Positions 19,837 through 29,449 of a stretch of 64,000 bases of DNA are shown piece after piece. The notes under the pieces were generated by a model. That model did not search any database, was not told where the DNA came from, and saw only the letters and a program-made list of their open reading frames with translations. Source of the stretch: Gemmatimonas aurantiaca T-27 (GTDB lineage Bacteria > Gemmatimonadota > Gemmatimonadetes > Gemmatimonadales > Gemmatimonadaceae); contig NC_012489.1 of assembly GCF_000010305.1 (NCBI RefSeq), forward strand, positions 4,533,646 through 4,597,645, read 5' to 3'. The translations under genes and the position numbers were made by a program. Every line of letters starts with the position of its first letter. Positions within the stretch are counted from its first letter, which is position 1.

Positions 19837-22800
19837 TTACTTCGTGACCTGCGAAACGCAGCTCATACGACCCAGCCAGCCGCGCGTCAGCACCGACGAC
19901 GCTTCACGGCGCAGCGCTTCGAACTTCACCATCACCGGTTCCGCGTCCTTGCCCGTGGCGTTCCACGTCACGCTCTGACCTTCAAAGGCATCGGCAGCCG
20001 ACACCAGACGGAAGATGGCCCAGTCACCGTTCGCCTTTCGCACCGTGACCGGCTTGTTCTTCTTGAACTGTGCGAGCAGTTCGGCTTCACGGCCGTTGGT
20101 GGCCGGCCACACCACTTCGTTCTTGAACGAGCGCTGATCGAAGCGCGCTTCCTTGCCGTTGTTCTTGAGCGTGAGCAGCGGCGTGTTGGGTGTGATCACA
20201 CCACTCGCCAGCCAGCGCACCATGGGCGTGGTGGGATCTTCGGCAAACAAGGCGCCCGACACTTCGGCGGCGCGATTGAAGAAGTCGACGAAGCTCTTCG
20301 ACAATTCGATCTTGCCACCCGGCTTCAGCGCCCACGTGTTGCCGGACTTCTCGAGATACGGCGCGAGACGCTCCTGCTGGAACACCCACAACTCACCAGT
20401 GCCGGGCGCCAGAATCGCCTTCACGTCCGCCACGCTTGCATCAGCCGTCGCATCCGGGTTGAACGGGAAGCGCGACGTGAGCTGATCGATACGTGTACAA
20501 ATCGCGCGTCCACGTTCATTGAGCGCCGCGATTTCTGGAGCGTTGTTGGGAGCACCACCACCGCCGCCAGCCGGAGCGGCGGGTGCCGCAGGCGCCGCTG
20601 CGATGCGACGTGCCGGCGGCCGCTGTGAGGCGGCGGTCTTGAGCACCGCTTCCGCGCCCGTGATCGGTGCCAGCAAGAGCTGCTCCACCGGCGACGCGAG
20701 CGCGCCACCCACATTGCTCACATCGAAGCCCTGCGACACCCGCTTGGCGGACACACGCGCCTTCGTGACATCACCAGCGGCCATCTGCGCCGCCATCACC
20801 AGTGCCTGCGTGCTGGGCGTGTCCACGGCCGGCGGCATGTTCGACACCTGCAACAGCGCCCCCTGCAAGCCGAGCAAGCCGTCCATGTAGGGCTGATTCT
20901 TTTCGGAGACGAACTTGTCGGTGATCTCCGGCGGCGTGACCGCGTGCACGGGCTGGAACGCCTGCCGCATCGCTGAATCGATCGCCGTGTTCACCGCCAC
21001 CGTGCGCAACACCTGCAACAAGGGCGACTGCACACCGGCCAGCTTGTCGAGTTTGTCGGCGGCGTCCTTCACCGTGGCCGGACGCACCACCGTGGCGCTC
21101 TGCACCACCTGACGCCAGGTGCGCACGTAGTCGTCGGCATACCGGCCGCGCAGTGCCGTCACCACCGAATCGCGGTTCACCGACTGCGACGCGGTGGCAT
21201 CACCCACCACCCAGGTCTCACCCTGGAAGTAGCGATCGGCATTGCGGAAGGCATCGCTCATGAACGACGCCCCCTTCGTGCTGAAAGCACCCTGCACTTC
21301 CGCCGTCGCCGTCAGCAAACCCGGCGCCTGGGGAATGGCCACTGGTGGCGCCTGCTTGTTGGCGGCGCCGATCATGTTCAGATAGATCTGCTCCGCACCA
21401 GTGAAGCGCGACAGGAAATCCCGCGCATGACTCACCACAGCCGCGTCGGCGGCGCGTGGATACGGATTGGTCTTCGGCAGCACACCGGCGTAGTACTCGA
21501 ACTGCCGACGGGCGAGCGCCGTGATGTCGGCGTCAGTGGCCATGCCCCGCTGCCAGCTCGTGAGCAGCACCGGCGTGAGGAACTCCGACGTGCTGCTGTC
21601 CGGCGTGGTGGTCGTGATCAGGTAACCCTTGAGCCAACCGTACGACACGCCGTAGTCGTTCGCCGCCGTGGGAATGTCCGGCAGGGCCTTGAGCGAATCA
21701 TTGAGTGCGCCCCAGGCATCGGCGAAGAGCTGCTTGCGGAAGCCGTCGAACCACACGGGCCGCGCCGCATCCAGCAGCGCCGTACCACGCCACAGGCCAA
21801 ACCGCATGCGCAGCGGCGGACCATCCTGTTCGTACGCCTGCAGGGTGTCGAGCTGCGCGCGCAGTGCATCGAGACGGGTGAGCGCTTCGGCGCTCGGAAA
21901 CGCGATCGTGCCCGGCGCCGCCTGCACCACCGGCAAGGCCGCCACGGCACTGGCTGCGCTGGATACCCGACCCTGCAGCGAACGGTTGCCCAACCATGAC
22001 GCCGTCACGCCCAGCAGCAACAACACCGTCGCGGCAATCGCCGTGCCCAGCAACACACGTCGCGTGCGCTGCACACTCACGCCACCACGCGCCACCGATG
22101 CCGCACCGGTATCGGTGAGCACCACGTCACGCAGGAAACGATCGAGGAACACCCACTCCGGCACCCGTCGCGAAACCGGCGCCGCCGCGGCGGCCGCCGT
22201 CGGCATTTCGGGGCGACGGAAAACACCCGTTGCACCGGCGGCGGCCTGCGGTGCTGCGGCAGCCGCAGCCACCCCGACATCCGTCACCACCACCGGACGC
22301 GCGCCCGTGAAGTAGAAGCCGCGCAACTGCGGGCTCGTGCCCAACTGCGTCGGCCGGCACAACTCCACCAGGAACTGCGTTGCGGCCGTTTGCAGCTTCT
22401 GCAGTTCGCGCGGCAATTCATAGGACGCATAACGTCGATCGATCTGCGTCTCGCGTCCCAGCAGGTCCACGCGACGTGATCCCACCGACTGCGCAATCTC
22501 CGAAAACGCCACGTCCAGTCGCGGAGCGAGGCGTTCGGCATAGTTGCCGGTGTTCGACGTGGCATCGAAGGGCAGCGTCGCGCCCAGCGGCGCGCGCAAC
22601 TCGTCCTTCGTGAACACACTCACCCACGGCTCGAAGTGCGGCACACGATCCATCTTCGTGAACATCACGTACACCGGCAGGGCGAGTCCCAGTTCGCGCG
22701 CCGCTTCGGCCAAACGCTGACGCATGGACTGCGCGAGCTGCTGCAACTGCTCGCCGTTGCCGCCAGCATAAAACAGATCGGCCGGGACACACACCACAGC

Positions 22801-23364
22801 GGCACGCGGCGCCGCGTCACCCTGCCCCACGGCCGCGGCCACACGCGGCGCGCGCAGGGCACGCACCACTTTGGCAAAGCGCGGGGCGTCGGAGAGCAGC
22901 CCACTCGCCAGTTCGGCCACCACCGCGTTCTGCATCGCCCACACATTGGCGGTCTTGGTCGACGGCGGCACATCGTTCGCGCCAGCCGGTGCATCACCCG
23001 CCAGCAACTGCGGATCGCCGCCCGACCGCGCCACCAACGTGGTCTTCGCGCTGCCCTCGGGCCCCAGGAGCAGCACCAACGCACGCGAAGCAAAGCTGCC
23101 ACGGGGCAGACGGGCGCGGGCGGCACCGATCGCCAGCAGCACATCGTCGCCCTGATCGAGCACGGGTTCCTGATCCTGCGGCCGCAGGAACCAGAGAATG
23201 GCGCCAGCCGCAATCAGGCCGAGCAGCACCAGCCCCACCCGCAGCACCCACAGCGCCACGGGATCCAGGGCCATCGTGCGCTCGAGCACGAGGAGGATGA
23301 CGAGGAACAACAACAATACCGCGGCGGCGATGATCCACCGGATGATAGGCTTGCGAGACGCCAT
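19837..23364 (-). CDS. tssM: T6SS inner-membrane complex protein TssM (IcmF/VasK)
   Basis: 1175 residues, the usual TssM length. Two N-terminal membrane spans (about 8-27 and 38-60), a cytosolic NTPase-like domain with Walker A GPEGSAKTT (101-109) and TKMD (236-239), the family motif LRGFYFTG (347-354), a third span (437-457), then a large periplasmic domain. TssM forms the T6SS trans-envelope channel with TssL and normally TssJ. The Walker Lys and Thr are kept, although the consensus Gly before Lys is Ala. It is the last gene of the minus-strand tssK1-tssL-tssM operon, 33 bp after tssL. Confidence 0.95.
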   Translation of the reverse strand: MASRKPIIRWIIAAAVLLLFLVILLVLERTMALDPVALWVLRVGLVLLGLIAAGAILWFLRPQDQEPVLDQGDDVLLAIGAARARLPRGSFASRALVLLLGPEGSAKTTLVARSGGDPQLLAGDAPAGANDVPPSTKTANVWAMQNAVVAELASGLLSDAPRFAKVVRALRAPRVAAAVGQGDAAPRAAVVCVPADLFYAGGNGEQLQQLAQSMRQRLAEAARELGLALPVYVMFTKMDRVPHFEPWVSVFTKDELRAPLGATLPFDATSNTGNYAERLAPRLDVAFSEIAQSVGSRRVDLLGRETQIDRRYASYELPRELQKLQTAATQFLVELCRPTQLGTSPQLRGFYFTGARPVVVTDVGVAAAAAAPQAAAGATGVFRRPEMPTAAAAAAPVSRRVPEWVFLDRFLRDVVLTDTGAASVARGGVSVQRTRRVLLGTAIAATVLLLLGVTASWLGNRSLQGRVSSAASAVAALPVVQAAPGTIAFPSAEALTRLDALRAQLDTLQAYEQDGPPLRMRFGLWRGTALLDAARPVWFDGFRKQLFADAWGALNDSLKALPDIPTAANDYGVSYGWLKGYLITTTTPDSSTSEFLTPVLLTSWQRGMATDADITALARRQFEYYAGVLPKTNPYPRAADAAVVSHARDFLSRFTGAEQIYLNMIGAANKQAPPVAIPQAPGLLTATAEVQGAFSTKGASFMSDAFRNADRYFQGETWVVGDATASQSVNRDSVVTALRGRYADDYVRTWRQVVQSATVVRPATVKDAADKLDKLAGVQSPLLQVLRTVAVNTAIDSAMRQAFQPVHAVTPPEITDKFVSEKNQPYMDGLLGLQGALLQVSNMPPAVDTPSTQALVMAAQMAAGDVTKARVSAKRVSQGFDVSNVGGALASPVEQLLLAPITGAEAVLKTAASQRPPARRIAAAPAAPAAPAGGGGGAPNNAPEIAALNERGRAICTRIDQLTSRFPFNPDATADASVADVKAILAPGTGELWVFQQERLAPYLEKSGNTWALKPGGKIELSKSFVDFFNRAAEVSGALFAEDPTTPMVRWLASGVITPNTPLLTLKNNGKEARFDQRSFKNEVVWPATNGREAELLAQFKKNKPVTVRKANGDWAIFRLVSAADAFEGQSVTWNATGKDAEPVMVKFEALRREASSVLTRGWLGRMSCVSQVTK

Positions 23365-23397
23365 GGGACGTGCGGAGGGTGACGGTGAGAGCGAGAC

Positions 23398-24126
23398 TCA
23401 GCGGGCGACCGAAGTCGTCGCAGCCGTCGTCGATGAAGGAGCCGGAGCCAGCGCGCGCACCGCATCGGTGCCACCACGCAGCGTGAACGCATAGGTGCCC
23501 CACAACACGAACAGCACAATCACCGTCCCGATGGCCGCCATCGCCAATGGACGCAACCACGGATCGCGCGCATCCACCCGGTCGGCCGGCGGCTGCCAGT
23601 GCGGCGCCAGATCACCGCCCACACGACGCAGTCGGCTCAAACGCTCGGCCACCTTGGTCGTGATCGCATACAACTGGCCGTTGTCACCCGCGCCGAACTT
23701 TCCGCGGAAGCCGAGCAGCAGACACAACTGATAGACCTCGAGCAACTCCGCCAACTCCACACTGTCCGGGCGCGCGAGCAGTTGATCGATGTGCTGAAAG
23801 AACCACTCACCACCCATGTGGCCACCAAACAGCTCGTCCTGCAGTGGACGTCGCGCCCATTCCGCCAGCGCCGGCACGCGTGTGTTCAGCACCGATTCGT
23901 CGAGGAAGGCCACGATGGCGAAGATCGCCAGCCGGGCATCCTGCGTGCTGTAGCCCATCTGCAGCGCGTCCTGTTCGGCCCGCGCGAGCATCTGCACGAT
24001 CTGGGCGCGAAAGGCCGCCGCATCGGGCACCGGCTGCCGATCGGCGCGCAGGCGCACCACCGCCGTGAGCGCTTCCTGCAGGGCACTCGCCAGCCGCCCC
24101 GGCGCGGCAGTCGTCGTTACGGTCAC
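23398..24126 (-). CDS. tssL: T6SS membrane complex protein TssL (DotU)
   Basis: 242 residues with a cytosolic hook domain (ARLAIFAIVAFLDESVLN; WFFQHIDQLL; LLEVYQLCLLLGFRGKF, all standard DotU motifs) and one C-terminal membrane span (about 200-220). There is no peptidoglycan-binding OmpA extension, so it cannot itself anchor the complex to the wall. GTG at 24126 is used because GAGGA lies 7 bases upstream. It follows tssK1 after 76 bp. Confidence 0.95.
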   Translation of the reverse strand: MTVTTTAAPGRLASALQEALTAVVRLRADRQPVPDAAAFRAQIVQMLARAEQDALQMGYSTQDARLAIFAIVAFLDESVLNTRVPALAEWARRPLQDELFGGHMGGEWFFQHIDQLLARPDSVELAELLEVYQLCLLLGFRGKFGAGDNGQLYAITTKVAERLSRLRRVGGDLAPHWQPPADRVDARDPWLRPLAMAAIGTVIVLFVLWGTYAFTLRGGTDAVRALAPAPSSTTAATTSVAR

Positions 24127-24202
24127 AGCAGATCCTCAGGAAGGAATTCGATGGCGCCTTCGGCAGGAAACCCGCACGGCCGATGGCGCCACCGCACAAT
24201 GA

Positions 24203-25582
24203 TCAGGAAGGAGGCAACAACACGGCGAGTTCGATGTACGCACCGGGCAATGCTTCGGGGACATACACTCCCACTTCACGACTGTCCTGCAGCGACACGC
24301 CGCAGGGCCCGGCCACCGTCAGCTCGAAATACGTCAGATCCGGCTTCGGCGCCAAGCCCGATGGCGGCGACGGGATGTGTTCCGTGGCCAATCCATTGAA
24401 CGCGCGACGCACCAGTTCGAGCACAAACTTGCTCGCACACGTTTTTGTCAGCCGCTGCATGCGATCGATGAGATCGGCCTGCCCCAGATCGGCTCGTACG
24501 CCCAGGAACCAGCGTACGCCCGGCTCGAAGCAGCGAGGATCGCTGATCGCCCCCACATGCAGCAGGTCGGACGTGTGCTGCAGCGGGATCACCAGCGCAC
24601 GCGCCGAAATCACGACATCGAGATGTGCCCGCAAGAGACGCTCGAGCGCGTCGAAAGTATCCGTGGGCGAGAGATGATCATAGAGTGGCACGTCCTTCGG
24701 ATGACTGGTCATCGAAAACGTGCACAGCGCTCCGGCCAATCGGGCCAGCTCTCCGTACAACCGCTCCGGGTGCGCACGGCGCGTCAGCAGCAGATGGCGG
24801 AGCGGCGCATCAGCCGATCGGACCGCATGCAGCAACCAGCGTGTGGCGAGCTCGTTGCCCATGTAGGCGGCACTGCCGCCCGCCGCCCCGGACGGGGCCT
24901 GTGACAGCGTCGCCACGAGCGCGCCGCCCTTGGCTTCCAACAGACCAACGATATCCCGCGCGAGGGTCAGCAGACGATCGCTCGCCGCCAACTGCACACA
25001 GGGCGGGACGAAGCTCCCATCGAGCTGGAATTGCCCACGCCCATCACGCCGGATCCGTGCGATCGGCAGTGCCACCACATCGTCGGTCACCTCTTCGTCG
25101 AAGAGGATCCGCAGATTGCGCGCCGCGAACTGGATAGCCAGCGGATCGGTGCCGGTGGACTCGTCGCTGACGACTTCCTCGCGCGTACGAAAGCGCGCTG
25201 GCGCATCGAGTGCCGAGGCCTGTACGTTGGCCGCATCGGGACGCCACGGGGCGAGCGCGAGGTACACCACGTGCGCATCACGCGTCGGCGAGAATCGTTC
25301 GGCGACGGCGACCGGATCGGGCGCTTCATCGGCATCCGGCAGGTGAAACACCGTTCCATCGGGCAACACACCGCGGGCCTGCACCAGCGAGAACGTACCA
25401 TTGCGCAAGCCGTCATCGTCCACCGTGATGGCGGACAGACCGAAGGCAAACGGCATCATGTAGCCCAGCGTGCGCGCGGTCTGTTCTTCGTGATACCGGC
25501 GCTGCGCCTGGAAGTGTTGCGGCGTCAGATGCATGCCGTCTTCCCAGACGACACGGCGGGACGGCGGCGACGTCAGTTGCAC
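24203..25582 (-). CDS. tssK: T6SS baseplate protein TssK, copy 1
   Basis: About 459 residues. It starts with the TssK signature SRRVVWEDGMHLTPQHFQAQ, and the middle region carries DEEVTDDVVALPIARI. TssK trimers link the baseplate wedge to the TssL/TssM membrane complex. The frame is open further upstream to 25780, but the GTG at 25582 is preceded by GGAG with an 8-base gap and gives the family-typical N-terminus. First gene of the tssK-tssL-tssM operon; divergent from the Pro/Ala-rich membrane protein. A second TssK gene lies 2.2 kb away. Confidence 0.94.
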   Translation of the reverse strand: MQLTSPPSRRVVWEDGMHLTPQHFQAQRRYHEEQTARTLGYMMPFAFGLSAITVDDDGLRNGTFSLVQARGVLPDGTVFHLPDADEAPDPVAVAERFSPTRDAHVVYLALAPWRPDAANVQASALDAPARFRTREEVVSDESTGTDPLAIQFAARNLRILFDEEVTDDVVALPIARIRRDGRGQFQLDGSFVPPCVQLAASDRLLTLARDIVGLLEAKGGALVATLSQAPSGAAGGSAAYMGNELATRWLLHAVRSADAPLRHLLLTRRAHPERLYGELARLAGALCTFSMTSHPKDVPLYDHLSPTDTFDALERLLRAHLDVVISARALVIPLQHTSDLLHVGAISDPRCFEPGVRWFLGVRADLGQADLIDRMQRLTKTCASKFVLELVRRAFNGLATEHIPSPPSGLAPKPDLTYFELTVAGPCGVSLQDSREVGVYVPEALPGAYIELAVLLPPS

Positions 25583-25788
25583 AGGTGCGACTCCAGCGAG
25601 CAGGAGAGGCGACGGGAGAATCGCATACGAGATCGAAACCGAGTCGAGGCCGCAGCGGTGGGAGCGGCGCGATTGCGGATGAACGGCAGCGCGTGAACAA
25701 TTGAAGAATACACCGGCGTTCCGGATGTCGCGTCGTCTTGAGACGAGCTGCGGCGGCACCGTGCGCACCACATCGGGCAATTCGTGAC

Positions 25789-27672
25789 ATGAGCGACGAC
25801 TTCAACTCCCGCTACCGCCTGCTCAAATGCGTGGCGGTGGACGACGGCATCCGCACCCACAATGCGCAGGAGCTGGCCACGGGGCGCGTGGTGATGGTGC
25901 ATCTGGCCGACGCCGCGGGGCCGGAAGAGGTTGATCGCCTGCGTGGCCTGATCGCCCGACTCACCGGCGGCGACAAGAATCGCATCCTCGAGACGGCGAC
26001 CCTGCCGTCCGGGTTTGCCATCGTGTCCGAGTTCCTCACCGGACTGGGTTCGTTCCCCGTCTGGCTGGCTCAACGCGCCGGCGCCGCGCCTGGTGCCGCC
26101 GGTGGTGTATCCGGTAGTGCGACAGGCAGCGCGACCGCCAGTGTCGCAGTCGCCGATCCGGGTGCCGAATCGGCTCCGGCTTCCGCCTCGACATCCGCGC
26201 CAGCATCCGCTCCGCCACCACCACCGCCCCCGGCGCCATTGTTTGTGGAGCCGGCACAGGCACCGGCTGAACCACCGGTGACTCAGACCATGTCGACCGA
26301 CGCCTTTCTGGCGTCGATGGCGACGAATCAGACGGTTCCCGACGCGCCGGTTGCCCCGACACCGGTCCCGCCCGCCCCGCCGGCCCCCATCGCGCCGGTC
26401 GCGCCCGTCCCCAGTGCGCCGCCCGTCGCGGAACCGCCGAAGGCACCGGGTGCGTTTACGCAGATGTTTGGCGCGCCCAGCATTCCGCCGTCAGCAGCTC
26501 CGTCAGCAGCTCCGTCAGCGCCGGCCGCTCCGGCAGTGGTGCCTCCCGCTCCGCCGACACCGGTTGCTGCGGCACCGGTTGCGGCGGCACCAGCCGCACC
26601 GCCGGTCACCCCGGAGCCTGCCAAGACGCCGGGTGCCTTCACGCAGATGTTCAGCGCCCCGAGCGCACCACCGGCCGCTCCACCGGCCGCACCAGCCCCC
26701 GCCGCTGTCCCCCCGACTCCACCGGTATCAGCAGCGCCGCCGGCCATGGTGCCGCAGATTCTCACCCCACCGGAGCCGCTCGCCGCAATACCAGAGCCGC
26801 CAAAAGCTCCCGGTGCCTTCACGCAGATGTTCAGCGCACCGAGTGTGCCACCGGCACCGTCGACTCCATCAGTAGCGCCTGGTTCTGCGCCAGCACAAAA
26901 TCAGCATCAAAGCATTTTCGCGACAAATCCCCCAGCATCGCCTCCAGCACCAAATGCGGGGCCGGGCGACTTCACCCGCATGTTTTCGGCGCCAGCCACC
27001 GCTGCGCCTCTTCCTCAGATCACCCCTGCGTCGCCCGTCGCACCGGCCTCACCGCCACCGGCCTGGCCCCCAGCGGCTGCGACGCACTCGCCGTCCGCTC
27101 CCCCCGCCATGCCCTCGGCACCGCTGTTTGGAGGGGGGGCATCCCCGCTGGGATCTTCGTCGCCCGGCGGCATGGCCCCACCGGCATCGCCGTTCGTGCC
27201 GCCGGCCCCTCTCGCGCCGCCGTTCCACGCCACGCCAGCCGCTCCCCCACCGGCAGCACCATCACCGCTCGGCGGAGCGCCGCTGGGCGGCGCGCCCGGC
27301 ATCCTGCCGCCCCCCATTTTTGCGGCCGGCAGCAGTACGCCGCTGTCGCCATTGGGCGGTGCACCATCGCCCAATGCGTCCACCTCCGGGCCCAGCGACT
27401 TCACGCGCATGATCAGCAAGGCGCCGGCACCCGTGGTGGCTGCACCACCGCAGCCCGCCGCCGCACCGGCACCAACCGCGCCAGCCGCCAAGAAGAAGTC
27501 CATTCCGATGGGACTCATCATCGTGATCAACGTGATCATCCTGATCACGCTGGGCTTGATCGGTTTTGCCGTCATGCGACCATCGGCACCCGCAGCTCCA
27601 ACACTGCCGGCCGCACCAACCGCCCCTGCCGTGAAGGCGCCCACTGTACCCGCCCCGGCCCCTCAGCCCTGA
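25789..27672 (+). CDS. Pseudokinase-like N-lobe, Pro/Ala-rich protein with FTxMF repeats and a C-terminal membrane span
   Basis: 627 residues. Residues 1-100 read like the N-lobe of a Hanks kinase (YRLLKCVAVDDGIRTHNAQE, VVMVHLAD, EEVDRLRGLIARL, AIVSEFLTG), but the beta-3 Lys is absent (VVMVHL) and no C-lobe exists. A long disordered Pro/Ala region follows with five copies of a short motif, GAFTQMF (three times) and DFTRM(F/I) (twice), at about 26443, 26626, 26806, 26960 and 27388. One membrane span lies near the C-terminus (MGLIIVINVIILITLGLIGF). Encoded inside the T6SS locus between the two tssK genes, it is probably a membrane-tethered scaffold or regulator. Function is unproven. ATG at 25789 is the first sensible start. 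Confidence 0.7.
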   Translation: MSDDFNSRYRLLKCVAVDDGIRTHNAQELATGRVVMVHLADAAGPEEVDRLRGLIARLTGGDKNRILETATLPSGFAIVSEFLTGLGSFPVWLAQRAGAAPGAAGGVSGSATGSATASVAVADPGAESAPASASTSAPASAPPPPPPPAPLFVEPAQAPAEPPVTQTMSTDAFLASMATNQTVPDAPVAPTPVPPAPPAPIAPVAPVPSAPPVAEPPKAPGAFTQMFGAPSIPPSAAPSAAPSAPAAPAVVPPAPPTPVAAAPVAAAPAAPPVTPEPAKTPGAFTQMFSAPSAPPAAPPAAPAPAAVPPTPPVSAAPPAMVPQILTPPEPLAAIPEPPKAPGAFTQMFSAPSVPPAPSTPSVAPGSAPAQNQHQSIFATNPPASPPAPNAGPGDFTRMFSAPATAAPLPQITPASPVAPASPPPAWPPAAATHSPSAPPAMPSAPLFGGGASPLGSSSPGGMAPPASPFVPPAPLAPPFHATPAAPPPAAPSPLGGAPLGGAPGILPPPIFAAGSSTPLSPLGGAPSPNASTSGPSDFTRMISKAPAPVVAAPPQPAAAPAPTAPAAKKKSIPMGLIIVINVIILITLGLIGFAVMRPSAPAAPTLPAAPTAPAVKAPTVPAPAPQP

Positions 27673-27713
27673 CCACCGATCAGCGCGAGACCGCACAAGG
27701 CGGGAACCCCCAA

Positions 27714-27754
27714 AACCACGAACGCCCGACGCAATGCGTCGGGCGTTCGTGGTT
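27714..27754. terminator. Bidirectional terminator between the Pro/Ala-rich gene and tssK2
   Basis: 20-bp perfect inverted repeat (AACCACGAACGCCCGACGCA and its complement) almost without a loop, preceded by AAAA on the left. It lies between converging genes. Confidence 0.9.
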
Positions 27755-27796
27755 CAGGCATCCTCCGGTGAAGCACCGCCGTGGTCTGCGGCCGGT

Positions 27797-29143
27797 CTAT
27801 CGTAGCACGATCACCAGTTCGAACCGCGCGTCCACCAGTTCGGCGGGCACGTAGACGGCCAGGTTGCGGGCCCGCGAAATGGCGTCCCAAGCCCCACCGG
27901 CCTTCCGGATGGCGAAGTACTGGAAGTCGAGCTTCACCGGCACCGCTGGTGGCGGCGCTGACACATGCGCCAGTTCGATACCCGGCAGCGCCTGTCGAAT
28001 GAGTGTGTCCACCACATCGGCCGAACCCACCTTGCACCCCTGCATGACCTTCGTGATCAGGTCCTGCTGACGCAGGGGCGCGCTCACCGCTAGGAACCAC
28101 TGCGGCGCATCGAGCCAGGCCGCCTGTTCCACCGCCACCGCGTGCAGCGTGGGGCGCACCGCCTTGAGCGGCAACGACACGGCCGAGTCGACCACCGCCC
28201 CGTCGAGCAACTCGAACAGGCGCCGCTCCAGTTCAGCAAAACACTCACCGAGGCGGAGATGGTCGTAGGTGGGCAGCGTGCGGGCGTCGGCGGTGGTGGC
28301 AAAGGCTGAGAGCGCCCCCACCAACGCCAGCATCGATTCCCACAACGCCGATGGATGCCCGCGACGCACCTCCTGCAGGTGTCGCAGCGCCGGCAGATGA
28401 GTGTTGATCGTGTACAACAACCAGAAGCTGCCCACGTCGGCCACGGAGAAATCGGCCAGGTCGGTGTTGCGCTGACGCCGGCTGCCGGCGAGCGAGGCGC
28501 TGCGCGCCGAGAGCCGTTCGACGAGTCGCCGCATCATGGCACTGAGCGCATCGCTGGCAAGCACATCCAGCAGTGGCGGGACGAACGCATGATCGAAGGC
28601 GATGTCGCCGGCCGGCCCCTGCACCAGTCGGGCGATGGGCATGGCCGTGTATCCCTCGAGGCTTTCTCCCTCGAGCAGCAGACGTAAGGTGGGTGGTGCC
28701 ACCTGGATCGGCCGCTCGGTGAGTCCCGTCGTCTCGTCGCGGGTGAGCTGCTCGTCCGAGTGCCAGCGCGTGGGGACGGCATCGCCCAATCGGGCCACAT
28801 TGCGCGCACCGGGTCGATATTCCGGCACCGCGAGATACACCAGCAGCGACCGTTGATCGGGGGCAAACGCGGCAGAAACCACTTTGGGTGGTGGCGTGGG
28901 CCCCGTGAGCGGTGCGTCGAAGAGCAGACCGTCGGGGAACCGTCCGGTGACGGCATTCACGACCAGCGTGCCGCCGGTCAGCGCCGCTTGATCGAAGGCG
29001 ATCTGCGAGACGCCCCATGGACAGAACGTCAGGGCACTCACCTGGAACGCGAGCGCTTCTTCGTGGTGACGATCCTGCGCCTGCAGATGCTGCGGCGTGA
29101 GCAGGACACCCTTCGTCCAGAGTACTGGTGGCAAGTGGCGCAT
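27797..29143 (-). CDS. tssK: T6SS baseplate protein TssK, copy 2 (divergent)
   Basis: 448 residues with the TssK start LPPVLWTKGVLLTPQHLQAQ and matching domain order, including EGYTAMPIARLVQG and the C-terminal LDFQYFAIRKAG. It is clearly related to, but only partly like, the first TssK: LTPQHL versus LTPQHF, and no shared long identical blocks. It stands alone on the minus strand, divergent from tssB across a 306-bp gap. It may form mixed trimers with copy 1 or serve a different attachment. Start ATG at 29143. Confidence 0.9.
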   Translation of the reverse strand: MRHLPPVLWTKGVLLTPQHLQAQDRHHEEALAFQVSALTFCPWGVSQIAFDQAALTGGTLVVNAVTGRFPDGLLFDAPLTGPTPPPKVVSAAFAPDQRSLLVYLAVPEYRPGARNVARLGDAVPTRWHSDEQLTRDETTGLTERPIQVAPPTLRLLLEGESLEGYTAMPIARLVQGPAGDIAFDHAFVPPLLDVLASDALSAMMRRLVERLSARSASLAGSRRQRNTDLADFSVADVGSFWLLYTINTHLPALRHLQEVRRGHPSALWESMLALVGALSAFATTADARTLPTYDHLRLGECFAELERRLFELLDGAVVDSAVSLPLKAVRPTLHAVAVEQAAWLDAPQWFLAVSAPLRQQDLITKVMQGCKVGSADVVDTLIRQALPGIELAHVSAPPPAVPVKLDFQYFAIRKAGGAWDAISRARNLAVYVPAELVDARFELVIVLR

Positions 29144-29449
29144 GCCCTAACGTATCGTCGCGGCGAGTTGGTCGTCAGGGCATTGTACCTCGTGTTCCTG
29201 TGATAGATTGCTCGCGCGCCGACGATGGCCTGCCCCTTTTGCACGGCATTGCACGCGTGACCAAGCTCTTCCGCGTGCCCGAAGCACACCCCTGCCGTTG
29301 CCCGCCCCTGTCGTTGCTGTAACAGCAAATGCCTGTGGCGTCACTGGCACGTTGCTTCCGCTTGACATTGTGTCGAACGCGGAGAACACTTGGCAGCCCC
29401 TTATTCCTTCCTGTAGTTCCACCATTGGATCATCGCGCCGGAGTATCGC
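29144..29449. promoter_or_regulatory. Divergent intergenic region tssK2/tssB with a candidate promoter
   Basis: 306 bp without a gene. A TTGACA at 29362-29367 followed after 17 bp by AACACT (29385-29390) is a plausible housekeeping promoter for the tssB operon, about 60 bases before its ATG. No recognised repeats, riboswitch or valid sigma-54 site were found. Confidence 0.4.

Noticed and set aside
29344-29358. Possible sigma-54 promoter TGGCACGTTGC before tssB
   Set aside because: The GG and GC elements are 6 bases apart rather than the required 10.
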